Shown one piece after another: positions 31,096 through 39,209 of a stretch of DNA of 53,713 nt. The notes beneath the pieces were generated by a model. That model had not been told where the DNA came from, ran no database searches, and saw only the letters and a list, made by a program, of their open reading frames with translations. Every line of letters begins with the position of its first letter. Position 1 is the stretch's first letter. The stretch spans positions 1 through 53,713 of the forward strand of contig JAICSH010000010.1 of assembly GCA_025936995.1 (NCBI GenBank), in the 5' to 3' direction. Both the position numbers and the translations under genes were made by a program. The stretch is from Thermoleophilia bacterium. Its GTDB lineage: Bacteria; Actinomycetota; Thermoleophilia; Gaiellales; Gaiellaceae.

Positions 31096-31764
31096 TCAGG
31101 AGTCGCTCGGCCGCGCGATCACGTGGTAGACGCGCTCACCGGCCGGATCGATCGGCGTGCCGTCCGTCCGGCTGAGCGCGTACCCGGCGTCGAGGAGCTC
31201 CTGTCGCGAGCCCCACGCCTCGTCGTCGTGGAACTCCACGGCGAGCGCAGGGCGCGCCTCGCGCAGGACGCGGCGCATCCCGGCGAGGACGAGGCCCTCC
31301 GCTCCCTCCACGTCGATCTTCACGAAGTTCAGCGCCTCGCCCGGCGAGAACCAGGAGTCGAGGGAGACTGCCGGCACCTCGAGCACCTGCCGGGTCGGCG
31401 TGCCCTCGACGTCGTGTCCGAGGACGTTCCACTCCGTGGTGTGGTCGTGCCGGCCGGCGTAGAGAGCGACCGTTTCGCGGCTACCGTCACTTACGGCGGC
31501 GTTGACGACCTCCACGCCTGGCGAGCGCTTGAACCGGTCCTGGATCTCCGCTGCATTCGTCGGGTGCGCCTCGAACGCTACGACAAGACCGCGCTTGCCG
31601 ACGAGGCGAATGAGCGTCGCCGTGATGTTCCCGACATGGGCCCCGACGTCGGCGCACGTCCATCCGGGCTGCACAATCCGCTCGATCGCGGCCGTCAGTT
31701 CCGGCTCGTACGGCTCCGCCGCTTCGTGCGCATGCCCGAGTAACCGGTGGTAGACGCTTCTCAA
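31096..31764 (-). CDS. FkbM family methyltransferase
   Basis: A 222-residue protein: CADVGAHVGNITATLIRLVGKRGLVVAFEAHPTNAAEIQ (SAM motif I and II), VNAAVSDGSRETVALY, the FkbM hallmark LNFVKIDVEGAEGLVLAGMRRVL and PALAVEFHDDE. Family members O-methylate sugars and other hydroxyls. No ATG or GTG fits the N terminus; TTG 31764 overlaps the stop of the exostosin gene (TTGA) and has GAGGAAGG just upstream, so I take it as the start. It may cap or decorate the glycan exported by the neighbouring Wzm/Wzt pair (inference). Confidence 0.82.
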   Translation of the reverse strand: MRSVYHRLLGHAHEAAEPYEPELTAAIERIVQPGWTCADVGAHVGNITATLIRLVGKRGLVVAFEAHPTNAAEIQDRFKRSPGVEVVNAAVSDGSRETVALYAGRHDHTTEWNVLGHDVEGTPTRQVLEVPAVSLDSWFSPGEALNFVKIDVEGAEGLVLAGMRRVLREARPALAVEFHDDEAWGSRQELLDAGYALSRTDGTPIDPAGERVYHVIARPSDS

Positions 31765-32798
31765 CCTTCCTCGAAATGTCGGTGGAAGAACGCGAAGAAC
31801 CCTTGGGGCGAGATATGAGTCTCCCAGAGCCGGCGGCAGGCGCGCTGCCGTTCCTCGAACTCGTGGTCGTCGAGCGACTCGTGGAACTCGAGCACTCGGT
31901 CGCCGATGCGATCGATCTCGGTCTCGTCCACCCACACGCAGTAGTCGCGCCATTCGATGTCGAAATCGAGCGGCAGCACGCAGTCGGTGTCGACGAAGAT
32001 CGGGATCCGGCCCATGGAAAGGGTCTCGTAGAGGCGATACGAGAAGTTCCCGGCTCCTCGTACGCAGACCATGTAGTCGCTCTCGAGCATGTTGTCCACG
32101 TACTCGCGACGTGCCTCCAGCAGCGACGCCGCGTCGCCGAGGGCCCCGGCCCAGAAGGTGCTGCGGAGAATGAAGTTTTGCTCCAGGCGTCGATCGCGGT
32201 GCACAGCCACGAGCGCGGCCGTCCGGGGATGGTCGAGGAGGAGGCCACGCCATGTCTCGGTGCCCGGAATGCCGAGAAGCTGACGGATCATTCCGCGTCG
32301 CGTCCTCGAGGCCATCCTGTTGCCGCAGAAGCCGACTACTGGCCGAGGACGCCTTGCCCGTGGGCTGAGCTCGCCGCTGAAGTAGCGAAACAGGAAATCC
32401 CCGCTCCACGCGGGCAGGGCGAACTCTCTCGGACCGCGCTGCGAGCGGAGGAGCGACGCGCGAAACACCGTGGCGTCGACGGGAAGCGGCTCGGTCGCGT
32501 CGGAGCCGTGGAAGATCACGGCAGGCTTGTCCGCGTCGCGGCAGATCGCGACGAAATGCTCTGCGAGCTCGCCGGCCCGGTCCCCTGCCGCCTCCCAGTT
32601 CTGTGGGAAGACGCCGACGTCGCATCCGGCGAGGGAGCTCAGACGGAGGAACGACCTGCCGACCTCTGCGTAGTCGTCGAACCGTCCCTCGTCCGGATCA
32701 TGGGGGGTCCTCGGCGCCCCCCAAAAGGGACTCAAGATGACCGCGTGAGGAGTCGCCTCCGAAGCGAGAAATCTCCTGTCCGAGAAGATCGAGAACAT
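31761..32798 (-). CDS. Exostosin-like (GT47-type) glycosyltransferase
   Basis: A 345-residue protein with the exostosin core VRGAGNFSYRLYETLSMGRIPIFVDTDCVLPLDFDIEWRDYCVWVDETEIDRI; earlier VGFCGNRMASRTRRGMIRQL and RREYVDNMLESDYMVC fit the same fold. Such enzymes use nucleotide sugars and occur in bacterial surface-glycan loci. ATG 32798 is preceded by GAAGG with 7-nt spacing; TTG 32825 overlapping the ABC gene stop (TTGA) is an alternative that adds 9 residues. Somewhat lower G+C than flanking genes. Confidence 0.8.
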   Translation of the reverse strand: MFSIFSDRRFLASEATPHAVILSPFWGAPRTPHDPDEGRFDDYAEVGRSFLRLSSLAGCDVGVFPQNWEAAGDRAGELAEHFVAICRDADKPAVIFHGSDATEPLPVDATVFRASLLRSQRGPREFALPAWSGDFLFRYFSGELSPRARRPRPVVGFCGNRMASRTRRGMIRQLLGIPGTETWRGLLLDHPRTAALVAVHRDRRLEQNFILRSTFWAGALGDAASLLEARREYVDNMLESDYMVCVRGAGNFSYRLYETLSMGRIPIFVDTDCVLPLDFDIEWRDYCVWVDETEIDRIGDRVLEFHESLDDHEFEERQRACRRLWETHISPQGFFAFFHRHFEEG

Positions 32799-32821
32799 CG
32801 ACGAGCCTTCATCCGAAAACG

Positions 32822-34060
32822 TCAACTTGCGCTTCGACGAAGCTCGATCGGCGCAAGAACGTTCGGCTCGCTGGTCCACGAGTGGTCGATGCAAACCATC
32901 CCGTAAGCCTGAGACGGCAACCTTCCGGTTCCGAAGTAGTCGCCTTCAACGACCTCCAAGACGCCGGCGTGCTCGACCCAGTCGGCAATCTCGCCGTCGA
33001 TTTCGCAGAAGATGCTGATCGTGTAGTGGCCAGGCAGGAGCGGAAGCCTCGGAATTGTGCACTTGAACGAGCCTGTACTTCCGAGCTCGGTGATCGCGTC
33101 ACCCGTCTGGTCGCTCGAGCAATGAACGATGGGCTCCACGAGCGCTCCGTAGACGGTGAGGCCCACCCGGACGCTTGCGGAGGCTGGCGAGCTCGCATAG
33201 TCGAGTGCGACCTCGCAGACTCCGCCGGTGCTCATTGATGAGCCGGTGCCGACCCGTATATGGCTGAAGCGAAGGCGTCCATTGCCCTCCCTGTCCATAC
33301 GCTCGCCCACTTCCACTCGTGCGCTCGACCTTGCATCGTCGACGTAGCGGCCGATCACCTCTCGAGTCGGTCCCTGCAAAGCGATCTCGCCAGCCTTGAG
33401 GTACATCGCAGTCGGGCAGATCGCTGAGACGGCGGCGAGGTTGTGGCTGACGAAGAGCACTGTCCGCCCCCCTCCGGCAAGCTCCCCCATGCGGCCCAGG
33501 CACTTCTGCTGGAAGGCGAGGTCACCGACCGAGAGCACTTCGTCGACGATGAGGATGTCCGGCTCGAGGTGTGCGGCGACAGCGAATCCGAGCCGGATGT
33601 ACATCCCGCTCGAGTACCACTTCACCGGCTTGTCTAGGTGCTGTTCCACGCCAGCGAAGGCGACGATCTCGTCCAGGCGGCTGTCGATATCCCGCCGGCT
33701 CATCCCGAGGAGGGTTCCGTTCAGGTAGACGTTCTCCCGGCCTGTCAGTTCGGGACTGAAGCCGGTCCCCACCTCTATGAGTGCACCCACACGCCCCGCG
33801 ACGTCGGCGTAGCCGGTCGTCGGTTCGGTGATCCGGGCGAGGATCTTGAGAAGCGTTGACTTCCCAGCACCGTTGCTCCCGACGATCGCGAGCGAGGAGC
33901 CTCGCGGTACGTCGAAGGTAAGATCCCGAAGGGCCCAGATGTGGCCGGATCCTGGCCTTCGTCGGGCGAGCCGGTGCATACGTCGGAGACCGGATTCGAG
34001 TCTGCCGAGGCGATATCGCTTACCCAGACCGTGGGCACTGATCGCAGACTCGATCGTCAT
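32822..34060 (-). CDS. wzt: ABC exporter ATP-binding protein with C-terminal glycan-binding domain
   Basis: A 412-residue protein. Walker A GSNGAGKST (61-69), ENVYLNGTLLGMSRRDIDSRLDEIVAFAG, signature YSSGMYIRLGFAVA (149-162), Walker B ILIVDEVLSVGD (169-180), FVSHNLAAV. Residues about 245-412 form a beta-rich extra domain like Wzt_C, which in O-antigen exporters recognises the modified chain end. The regular domain order and the permease neighbour (ATGA overlap) identify a polysaccharide/teichoic-acid-type exporter acting at the inner face of the membrane. Confidence 0.92.
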   Translation of the reverse strand: MTIESAISAHGLGKRYRLGRLESGLRRMHRLARRRPGSGHIWALRDLTFDVPRGSSLAIVGSNGAGKSTLLKILARITEPTTGYADVAGRVGALIEVGTGFSPELTGRENVYLNGTLLGMSRRDIDSRLDEIVAFAGVEQHLDKPVKWYSSGMYIRLGFAVAAHLEPDILIVDEVLSVGDLAFQQKCLGRMGELAGGGRTVLFVSHNLAAVSAICPTAMYLKAGEIALQGPTREVIGRYVDDARSSARVEVGERMDREGNGRLRFSHIRVGTGSSMSTGGVCEVALDYASSPASASVRVGLTVYGALVEPIVHCSSDQTGDAITELGSTGSFKCTIPRLPLLPGHYTISIFCEIDGEIADWVEHAGVLEVVEGDYFGTGRLPSQAYGMVCIDHSWTSEPNVLAPIELRRSAS

Positions 34061-34923
34061 AACATGTCCACCATGAGTCGCTCGGTTCGCCGGAAAACGA
34101 ACAATCCCGATGCGGTGGCTCCGACGCCGATGCAGACACTTGTGGCCAAGCCCAGCGGACTCCCGATAGGCAGGCCTAGCAGACACCAGCGGAATCCGGT
34201 CGCTACCGCAGTTAGCGGATTGAGGTCGAGGAGCCAGTGGTACCTCTGCGGGACGAGGGACACCGGATAGATGACCGGAGTCGCGTACTGCCAGACCTGC
34301 ACCAGAAAAGGTACGCCCACCACCATGTCGCGGTAACGGGCCGTGTACGCGGAGAGCCAGAGTCCGACGCCCGTGACGATGAGCACAGCAAGTAAGAGGA
34401 ATGCGGGGAGAAAGATGATGTGCCAGCTCGGAGCGCGGTGGAAATAGGCGAAGAGGCCGAGCAGAACGAGTAGCCCGAGTATGAAGTCAGCGATGGGTGT
34501 GAGACCTGGTGAGATAGGGACGTAGAGGCGGGGGAAGTAGACTTTGGTGATGAGCTGACTGTTCGTGATGAGGCTGGCTGTCATGCCCGTCAGTGCGGAG
34601 GAGACATACCCGAAGAGAAGCACTGCCGGCGTGACCCAGAGCGCGTACGGAACGTTGGCGTCGGTCGTGATGTTGGCCAATCCTCCGAAGATCAGGGAGA
34701 ACACCACGATCGTCATAACCGGTCGGAGAACCGCCCAGGACGCGCCCAGATATGTCTGCCGGTAGCGCGTTTTCAGGTCACGCAGCACGAAGAACCATGC
34801 GAGATCCCGGTACCGCCAGAGTTCGGCGACGTCGACCGGCACGATCCACCGAGAGGGCTGGATCCGTCGGACGCTGTTCGCGTGGGCGGAAATGCTGCGC
34901 GGGACGAGGGCCTGGGACTTCAT
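34057..34923 (-). CDS. wzm: ABC-2 type polysaccharide exporter permease
   Basis: A 288-residue membrane protein with about six helices. ELWRYRDLAWFFVLRDLKTRYRQTYLGASWAVLRPVMTIVVFSLIFGGLA is the Wzm/TagG signature (cytosolic gate helix then first membrane helix). ITKVYFPRLYVPIS and FLVQVWQYATPVIYPVSLVPQRYHWLLDLNPLTAVATGFRW also match. It forms the channel for a lipid-linked glycan with the Wzt-like protein. A TATCCT box lies 9 nt before ATG 34923, so wzm probably opens its own transcription unit. Confidence 0.92.
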   Translation of the reverse strand: MKSQALVPRSISAHANSVRRIQPSRWIVPVDVAELWRYRDLAWFFVLRDLKTRYRQTYLGASWAVLRPVMTIVVFSLIFGGLANITTDANVPYALWVTPAVLLFGYVSSALTGMTASLITNSQLITKVYFPRLYVPISPGLTPIADFILGLLVLLGLFAYFHRAPSWHIIFLPAFLLLAVLIVTGVGLWLSAYTARYRDMVVGVPFLVQVWQYATPVIYPVSLVPQRYHWLLDLNPLTAVATGFRWCLLGLPIGSPLGLATSVCIGVGATASGLFVFRRTERLMVDML

Positions 34924-34932
34924 CGGCGGGCA

Positions 34933-34938
34933 AGGATA
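34933..34938 (-). promoter_or_regulatory. Candidate leaderless -10 box of wzm
   Basis: TATCCT on the minus strand, 9 nt before ATG 34923, in the 51-bp gap behind GT2 copy B. Confidence 0.4.
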
Positions 34939-34974
34939 GCCTTGGCTCTTGCGAGCGAGGCCACCCCAGGCGAG

Positions 34975-35802
34975 TTAGCGCCGTACGAACCGGCTCCCGA
35001 ACCAGCGCTTCCGCAGATGAAGGAGGCCGAGCCGCTTGCGCGCCAGGTACTGCGCGCGCAAGGCGGAGTACCCCATCCTGAATGCGAGATCCTGAATGCG
35101 CTCCAGCCGGGTGAGCCGCCGGCGCAGTTGTCGTGCGACCTTCCTGTACTCGCGGTCGAAGCGAGCCCGCTCGGCGGACTTAGCCTCGGGGTGGAGATAG
35201 CGGACGGCGATCGGTCGTTCGACCATGACCGGTTGAACACCGCTCAGGGCGAGACGCAGGCCGAACTCGGTATCGAAGACGAAGTCGAGATCCTCCCGCA
35301 GGAGCCCGTACTCGTCGAACACGTCTCGCCGCCAGAACGACGAGGCCTGGGGGACATACCAGCTGCTGCGAACCAATCCCGGCCGGGATCCGGTAGCTGG
35401 AATCGGGAACACAACCGCCTTGAGCGCCCCGTCTGCCTCCCGGATCTCGCAGCCGCCGGCCACCCAGCGGACGGTCGGGTCCTGGAAGGACGGAAGCGCC
35501 GCGTCGAAGGCGCCGGGGAGGTAGTAGTCGTCGCTGTTGATGTACGCGATCACCTCGCCGGTGGAGCGCTCGATCGCCCGGTTAATCGCCCACGACTGCC
35601 CTTGGTCGGGCTCGCTGACCCAGTAAGCGAGTCGGTCGTCGTAGCGGCGGAGAATCTCGACGGAGCCGTCGGCGGAGCCACCGTCCATGACGATGTACTC
35701 GAGATCGGGGTAGTTCTGGTTGAGCACCGAGCGCAGGGTTCGCTCGAGGTACCTAGCCTGGTTCAGCGACGGCGTGATCACCGTCAGGCGCGGCAACGTC
35801 AC
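34975..35802 (-). CDS. Glycosyltransferase family 2, copy B of a duplicated pair
   Basis: A 275-residue GT-A enzyme nearly identical in layout to the gene at 30283: RLTVITPSLNQARYLERTLRSVL, YIVMDGGSADGSV, VSEPDQGQSWAINRAI, VIAYINSDDYYLPGAFDAAL, VPQASSFWRRDVFDEYG. Differences cluster in the acceptor-side middle (residues about 120-140) and the C terminus, suggesting a changed acceptor. GTG 35802 overlaps the methyltransferase stop (GTGA). The two copies are direct repeats around the FkbM/exostosin/ABC segment. Confidence 0.88.
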   Translation of the reverse strand: MTLPRLTVITPSLNQARYLERTLRSVLNQNYPDLEYIVMDGGSADGSVEILRRYDDRLAYWVSEPDQGQSWAINRAIERSTGEVIAYINSDDYYLPGAFDAALPSFQDPTVRWVAGGCEIREADGALKAVVFPIPATGSRPGLVRSSWYVPQASSFWRRDVFDEYGLLREDLDFVFDTEFGLRLALSGVQPVMVERPIAVRYLHPEAKSAERARFDREYRKVARQLRRRLTRLERIQDLAFRMGYSALRAQYLARKRLGLLHLRKRWFGSRFVRR

Positions 35803-36503
35803 CGCGGCGCGACGAGAAAGAGCCCGAGCGCGTAATAGGCCTGCGAACCTGACTCGGCGAGCGCCACATCGCGCGCCACCGGCTCGAACCGCTCGCCGCT
35901 CGGCTTTGCCCAGAAGCCTTCCTCGCGGATCTCCCAGTGCTCCAGCAGGCGACTGAGCCGTTGCTCGCCGTAGATTCGGTGCAGCGGAGCGTAGACCGCG
36001 TCGAGGCCCACCGGGATCGTGAGAATCATTTCTCCGTCCGGCTTGACAACGCGCGCCATCTTCTCCATCGCACGGAGGTCACCGTCCGGCTCGTCGGGTG
36101 AGCCGTAGCGACCGGCGAGCCCCACGTGCTCGACGGAAGAGCAGTTGATGATCTGGTCGAAGGAGGCGGACGCGAGCTCGAGCTCGTTGAAGTCCCCTTG
36201 CACGTACTCGATCCCGTGGGGGTGGAAGGGGTACAGCTCGGGCTCGAGGTCGACGGCGAGGACGTCGTTTCCTGCGAAGGCTGCGCCGAGCGCCATCATC
36301 CCGTTCCCCGAGCCAAAGTCGAGCACCCGCCCAGGACCACGCCTGACGTGCGCGAGCGTCCACGTCCACTCGATCTCCCTGTCGCCTGCGAGTGTCCGCT
36401 GGGCGGGCGACGACGCGGGCGCTGCCTGCAGCCGCTCGGCGGCGCGCATGAGATGGACGCCGGCGAACCCGGTGGCCCGGACGAGGAACTCGCGAACGGT
36501 CAC
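35799..36503 (-). CDS. Class I SAM-dependent methyltransferase
   Basis: A 234-residue protein: RVLDFGSGNGMMALGAAFAGNDVLAVDLEPELYPF (motif I and post-I), IEYVQGDFNELELASASFDQIINCSSVEHVGL, and KMARVVKPDGEMILTIPVG. A typical small-molecule or sugar methyltransferase. The start is GTG 36503, 7 nt after a TAGGAT box; the long open frame upstream is a shadow of the divergent methyltransferase. It opens a unit that continues with GT2 copy B by GTGA overlap. Confidence 0.83.
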   Translation of the reverse strand: MTVREFLVRATGFAGVHLMRAAERLQAAPASSPAQRTLAGDREIEWTWTLAHVRRGPGRVLDFGSGNGMMALGAAFAGNDVLAVDLEPELYPFHPHGIEYVQGDFNELELASASFDQIINCSSVEHVGLAGRYGSPDEPDGDLRAMEKMARVVKPDGEMILTIPVGLDAVYAPLHRIYGEQRLSRLLEHWEIREEGFWAKPSGERFEPVARDVALAESGSQAYYALGLFLVAPR

Positions 36504-36510
36504 GCGGGCG

Positions 36511-36547
36511 ATCCTAGCCACGAACCCCGGAGCACCCGCCCTAGACT
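36511..36547. promoter_or_regulatory. Divergent -10 boxes of two methyltransferase genes
   Basis: Minus strand TAGGAT (36516-36511), 7 nt before GTG 36503. Plus strand TAGACT (36542-36547), 25 nt before ATG 36573, which would give a short leader. Confidence 0.4.
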
Positions 36548-36572
36548 GACATTCCCGAAGCTCCGGGACGCC

Positions 36573-37358
36573 ATGACGATTGAAGACCAGGTCAGCGACT
36601 TCTACGAGAAGACCGGTTGGCAGGACGACTCCGGGGAGTACGCCGACGCGCAGCTCTGGGAGGATCTTCGCCCCGCTGCGGCGGCGTACGTGTCCGCGTG
36701 TCGGCGCAAGGTGCTCGACTTCCTCCCGGCGAGCGGGGAGCGCATCCTCGACGCCGGCTCGGGGCCGATCCAGTACCCCGAATACGTTGAGTACTCGGCC
36801 GGCTTCGCGAAGCGGGTCTGCGTCGACCTCTCGCAGCGGGCGCTCGACGAGGCTCGCGACAAGCTCGGGGATCGCGGCGAGTACGTGCGCGCGAGCCTGC
36901 TCGACCTCCCGTTTCCCGACGGCCACTTCGACGCAGCCGTGAGCCTGCACACGATCTACCACGTCGACCGGGAGCGGCAGGAGGACGCCGTGCGGGAGCT
37001 GCTCCGCGTGCTGAAGCCGGGCGCCCGCGCGGTCGTGGTCTACGCGAACCCGGACCGACTCGCGGCCCGGCTCATGCGCCTGGCGCGCCGCGGGCGGAGA
37101 GGGAGCCCGGACGCCGGGCCGATCTACTTCTTCGCGCATCCGCTCTCGTGGTGGCGGCGGTTCTCCGACGAGGCGGCGGTCGAGATCGTGCCGTGGCGGT
37201 CGCTCAACGCGAACGAATCGCGCAGGCTGATTCCCGACAACGCGCTCGGCGCCCGGATGTTCCGAGCGCTGCTTGCATTCGAGAACGCGTTTCCCCGAGC
37301 CGCAACCTGGTCGGGCTGCTATCCGATGGTCGTCCTGACGAAGCGCGGGCGGCCCTAG
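36573..37358 (+). CDS. Class I SAM-dependent methyltransferase
   Basis: A 261-residue enzyme: N-terminal DQVSDFYEKTGWQDD, motif I RILDAGSGPIQYPEY, VDLSQRALDEARDKL, YVRASLLDLPFPDGHFDAAVSLHTIYHVDRERQEDAVRELLRVLKPGARAVVVY. A UbiE/Methyltransf_11-like enzyme. The next GT2 gene starts 2 nt after its stop, so they are one unit. Its product is probably a methylated sugar or lipid carrier intermediate; no specific substrate can be read. Confidence 0.85.
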   Translation: MTIEDQVSDFYEKTGWQDDSGEYADAQLWEDLRPAAAAYVSACRRKVLDFLPASGERILDAGSGPIQYPEYVEYSAGFAKRVCVDLSQRALDEARDKLGDRGEYVRASLLDLPFPDGHFDAAVSLHTIYHVDRERQEDAVRELLRVLKPGARAVVVYANPDRLAARLMRLARRGRRGSPDAGPIYFFAHPLSWWRRFSDEAAVEIVPWRSLNANESRRLIPDNALGARMFRALLAFENAFPRAATWSGCYPMVVLTKRGRP

Positions 37359-37360
37359 CC

Positions 37361-38275
37361 GTGGCGGGCGACCCCCCGCTCGTCTCGATCCTCACGCCGT
37401 CGTTCGAGCAGGGCCGTTTCCTTCGCGACTGTCTCGACTCGGTCGCGCGGCAGACCTACCCGCGGATCGAGCACGTCGTCGTCGACGGTGCCTCGACCGA
37501 CGGGTCGGTGGAGATCCTCGAGGAGCGAAGTGACGCCGTGCGGTGGACGAGCGAGCCGGATCGGGGACAGGCCGACGCGGTCAACAAGGCGTTCGAGGCC
37601 AGCACCGGCGAGATCGTCGGCTGGGTCAACAGCGACGACGGGCTCTTCGCCGTGGACACGATCGCGCGGGTCGCCGCCGCATTCGCCGAGAACCCGGACG
37701 CGGGAGTCGTGTACGGCGACGCAGCGCTCGCCGACGAGGACGGGCGCATCCTCCGCCACCACCGCTCGCGCTGGCCGGACGGCTCGCTGCCCCTCGCCTC
37801 CCCGCTCGTGCAGCCGGCCGCATTCCTCCGCCGGTCGGTCATCGAGCCGGGAGAGCCTCTGCTGCGGATCGAGCTCAACCGCTTCCTCGACTACGAGCTC
37901 TGGTTGCGCCTGCGCGCACGCGGTGTCCGTTTCGTGCACCTCCGCTCAGTGCTCGCGGTCGACCGCGACCATCCGGACCGCAAGGTCAGGACGACGGACG
38001 ACGTCTTCGTCCGCGAGAGCGCGCAGCTCGTCGAGGAGTACGGGCCCGTGTTCGCAGTGCCACGCTCCCGCCGCGTCGGGGGCCTGGTCCGCAGGTTGCA
38101 GGGGCTGCCCGAGGTCTGGGCCTGGGAGCGGCACGAGCCGGCGTTTCCCTGGCGCGTGGACGGGCGGGCGCGTCGCCTGCTTCGGCACGTGGCGAAGCTC
38201 GATCCGGTCCAGCTGAGCGCCGAGCAGCGGCGCTACGGACGAGAGGTCGCCGGTGTCAAGCGGCGTCTCTCCTGA
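37361..38275 (+). CDS. Glycosyltransferase family 2
   Basis: A 304-residue GT-A enzyme: PLVSILTPSFEQGRFLRDCLDSVARQTYPRIEHVVVDGASTDGSVEIL, WTSEPDRGQADAVNKAF, IVGWVNSDDGLFAVDTI (NSDD), and LVQPAAFLRRSVIE. It belongs to the same general GT2 group as the duplicated pair but is clearly divergent. GTG 37361 starts 2 nt after the methyltransferase stop. The last 20 nt overlap the convergent methyltransferase. Confidence 0.87.
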   Translation: MAGDPPLVSILTPSFEQGRFLRDCLDSVARQTYPRIEHVVVDGASTDGSVEILEERSDAVRWTSEPDRGQADAVNKAFEASTGEIVGWVNSDDGLFAVDTIARVAAAFAENPDAGVVYGDAALADEDGRILRHHRSRWPDGSLPLASPLVQPAAFLRRSVIEPGEPLLRIELNRFLDYELWLRLRARGVRFVHLRSVLAVDRDHPDRKVRTTDDVFVRESAQLVEEYGPVFAVPRSRRVGGLVRRLQGLPEVWAWERHEPAFPWRVDGRARRLLRHVAKLDPVQLSAEQRRYGREVAGVKRRLS

Positions 38276-39173
38276 CCGCCTGCAGCGTCAGCTTGTTGCC
38301 GACGGCGCCCGCGACCGCGTTGAAGGCGCGCAGCGCGGCGACCGTGACGGAGCGGACGCCCGGGAGCGAGAGGGCACGAGCCGCGCGCCCCGGCTCGTGC
38401 CGGTAGACCATCGCGTAGCGCTCGATCCTCACGACGTCGAAGCCCGCCGCCGACACGTCCGCGGCGAGCGTCTGCGGATCCATTCTCGCGATGAAGTTGC
38501 CGGCCTCCTCGTAGTGCTCGGAGAGCCCGACCCGCGCCGCGAGCAGCGTCGCGCGGGCCCGCGCGGGCTCGTTGATCGACACCGCGAGCCGGCTCGTCCG
38601 CAGCATCTCCCGCAGCCCGGCCTCGGGCGAGTCGAGGTGGTGGAGCCCGTCGTGGACGTAGAGCAGGTCGACGGAGCGGTCACGGAGCGGCAGCGCCTCG
38701 GCGTCGGCGACGACCGGGAGCACCTCGAACCCGTAGCGCTCCGCCCGTTGCCGCGTGCGCTGGGCGGCGCCGAGCGAGATGTCCGTCGACATGACCGAGG
38801 CGCCGGCGCGGGCGAGGAACTCGGCGTCCATCCCGGAGCCGCCGCAGATCGTCGCTGCCGTCATCCCCGCGGCCGGAACGGGAAGACCGGCGAGGCTGCG
38901 ACGGAACTTCTCCGCGAGCAGCCAGCGGTAGAGCCAGGGCGTCCCGTGCGGCCGGCTCACCTCGAACTCGGGGTCGGCCTCGTCGAAGTACGCCGCCTGC
39001 TCGTCCTTCTGCCCGGCCGCGCCGTCGTTCTCCGGCGGCCGGAGGACGGGGATGCCGTCGGCGATCTCGTAGGCGGCGCCGCACCCCGTGCAGCGGGCGG
39101 CCCGATCCTGCCACTCCAGGTCGCTCCGGCAAGCGGGGCACACGAGCAGTTGCAGGAGGGCGTCGGCTTGCAC
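38256..39173 (-). CDS. SAM methyltransferase with N-terminal Trm112-like zinc ribbon
   Basis: A 305-residue protein. Residues about 10-50 hold CPAC...CTGC with AYEIADGIPVLRP, a Trm112-like zinc ribbon. A class I methyltransferase core follows: AATICGGSGMDAEFLARAGASVMSTDISLGAAQRTRQRAERYG, VVADAEALPLRDRSVDLLYVHDGLHHLDSPEAGLREMLR. This fusion is common in glycan and antibiotic clusters. I start it at GTG 39173. The promoter may be the palindromic AGGCTAGCCT shared with the divergent GT4. Confidence 0.82.
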   Translation of the reverse strand: MQADALLQLLVCPACRSDLEWQDRAARCTGCGAAYEIADGIPVLRPPENDGAAGQKDEQAAYFDEADPEFEVSRPHGTPWLYRWLLAEKFRRSLAGLPVPAAGMTAATICGGSGMDAEFLARAGASVMSTDISLGAAQRTRQRAERYGFEVLPVVADAEALPLRDRSVDLLYVHDGLHHLDSPEAGLREMLRTSRLAVSINEPARARATLLAARVGLSEHYEEAGNFIARMDPQTLAADVSAAGFDVVRIERYAMVYRHEPGRAARALSLPGVRSVTVAALRAFNAVAGAVGNKLTLQAVRRDAA

Positions 39174-39187
39174 GGTTCGCTCGGCGC

Positions 39188-39197
39188 AGGCTAGCCT
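39188..39197. promoter_or_regulatory. Palindromic shared -10 box for a divergent pair
   Basis: AGGCTAGCCT reads the same on both strands and supplies TAGCCT to each: 12 nt before ATG 39210 on the plus strand and 14 nt before GTG 39173 on the minus strand. The leaders would be about 5-8 nt. Confidence 0.4.
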
Positions 39198-39209
39198 CGC
39201 CACGCCTCG

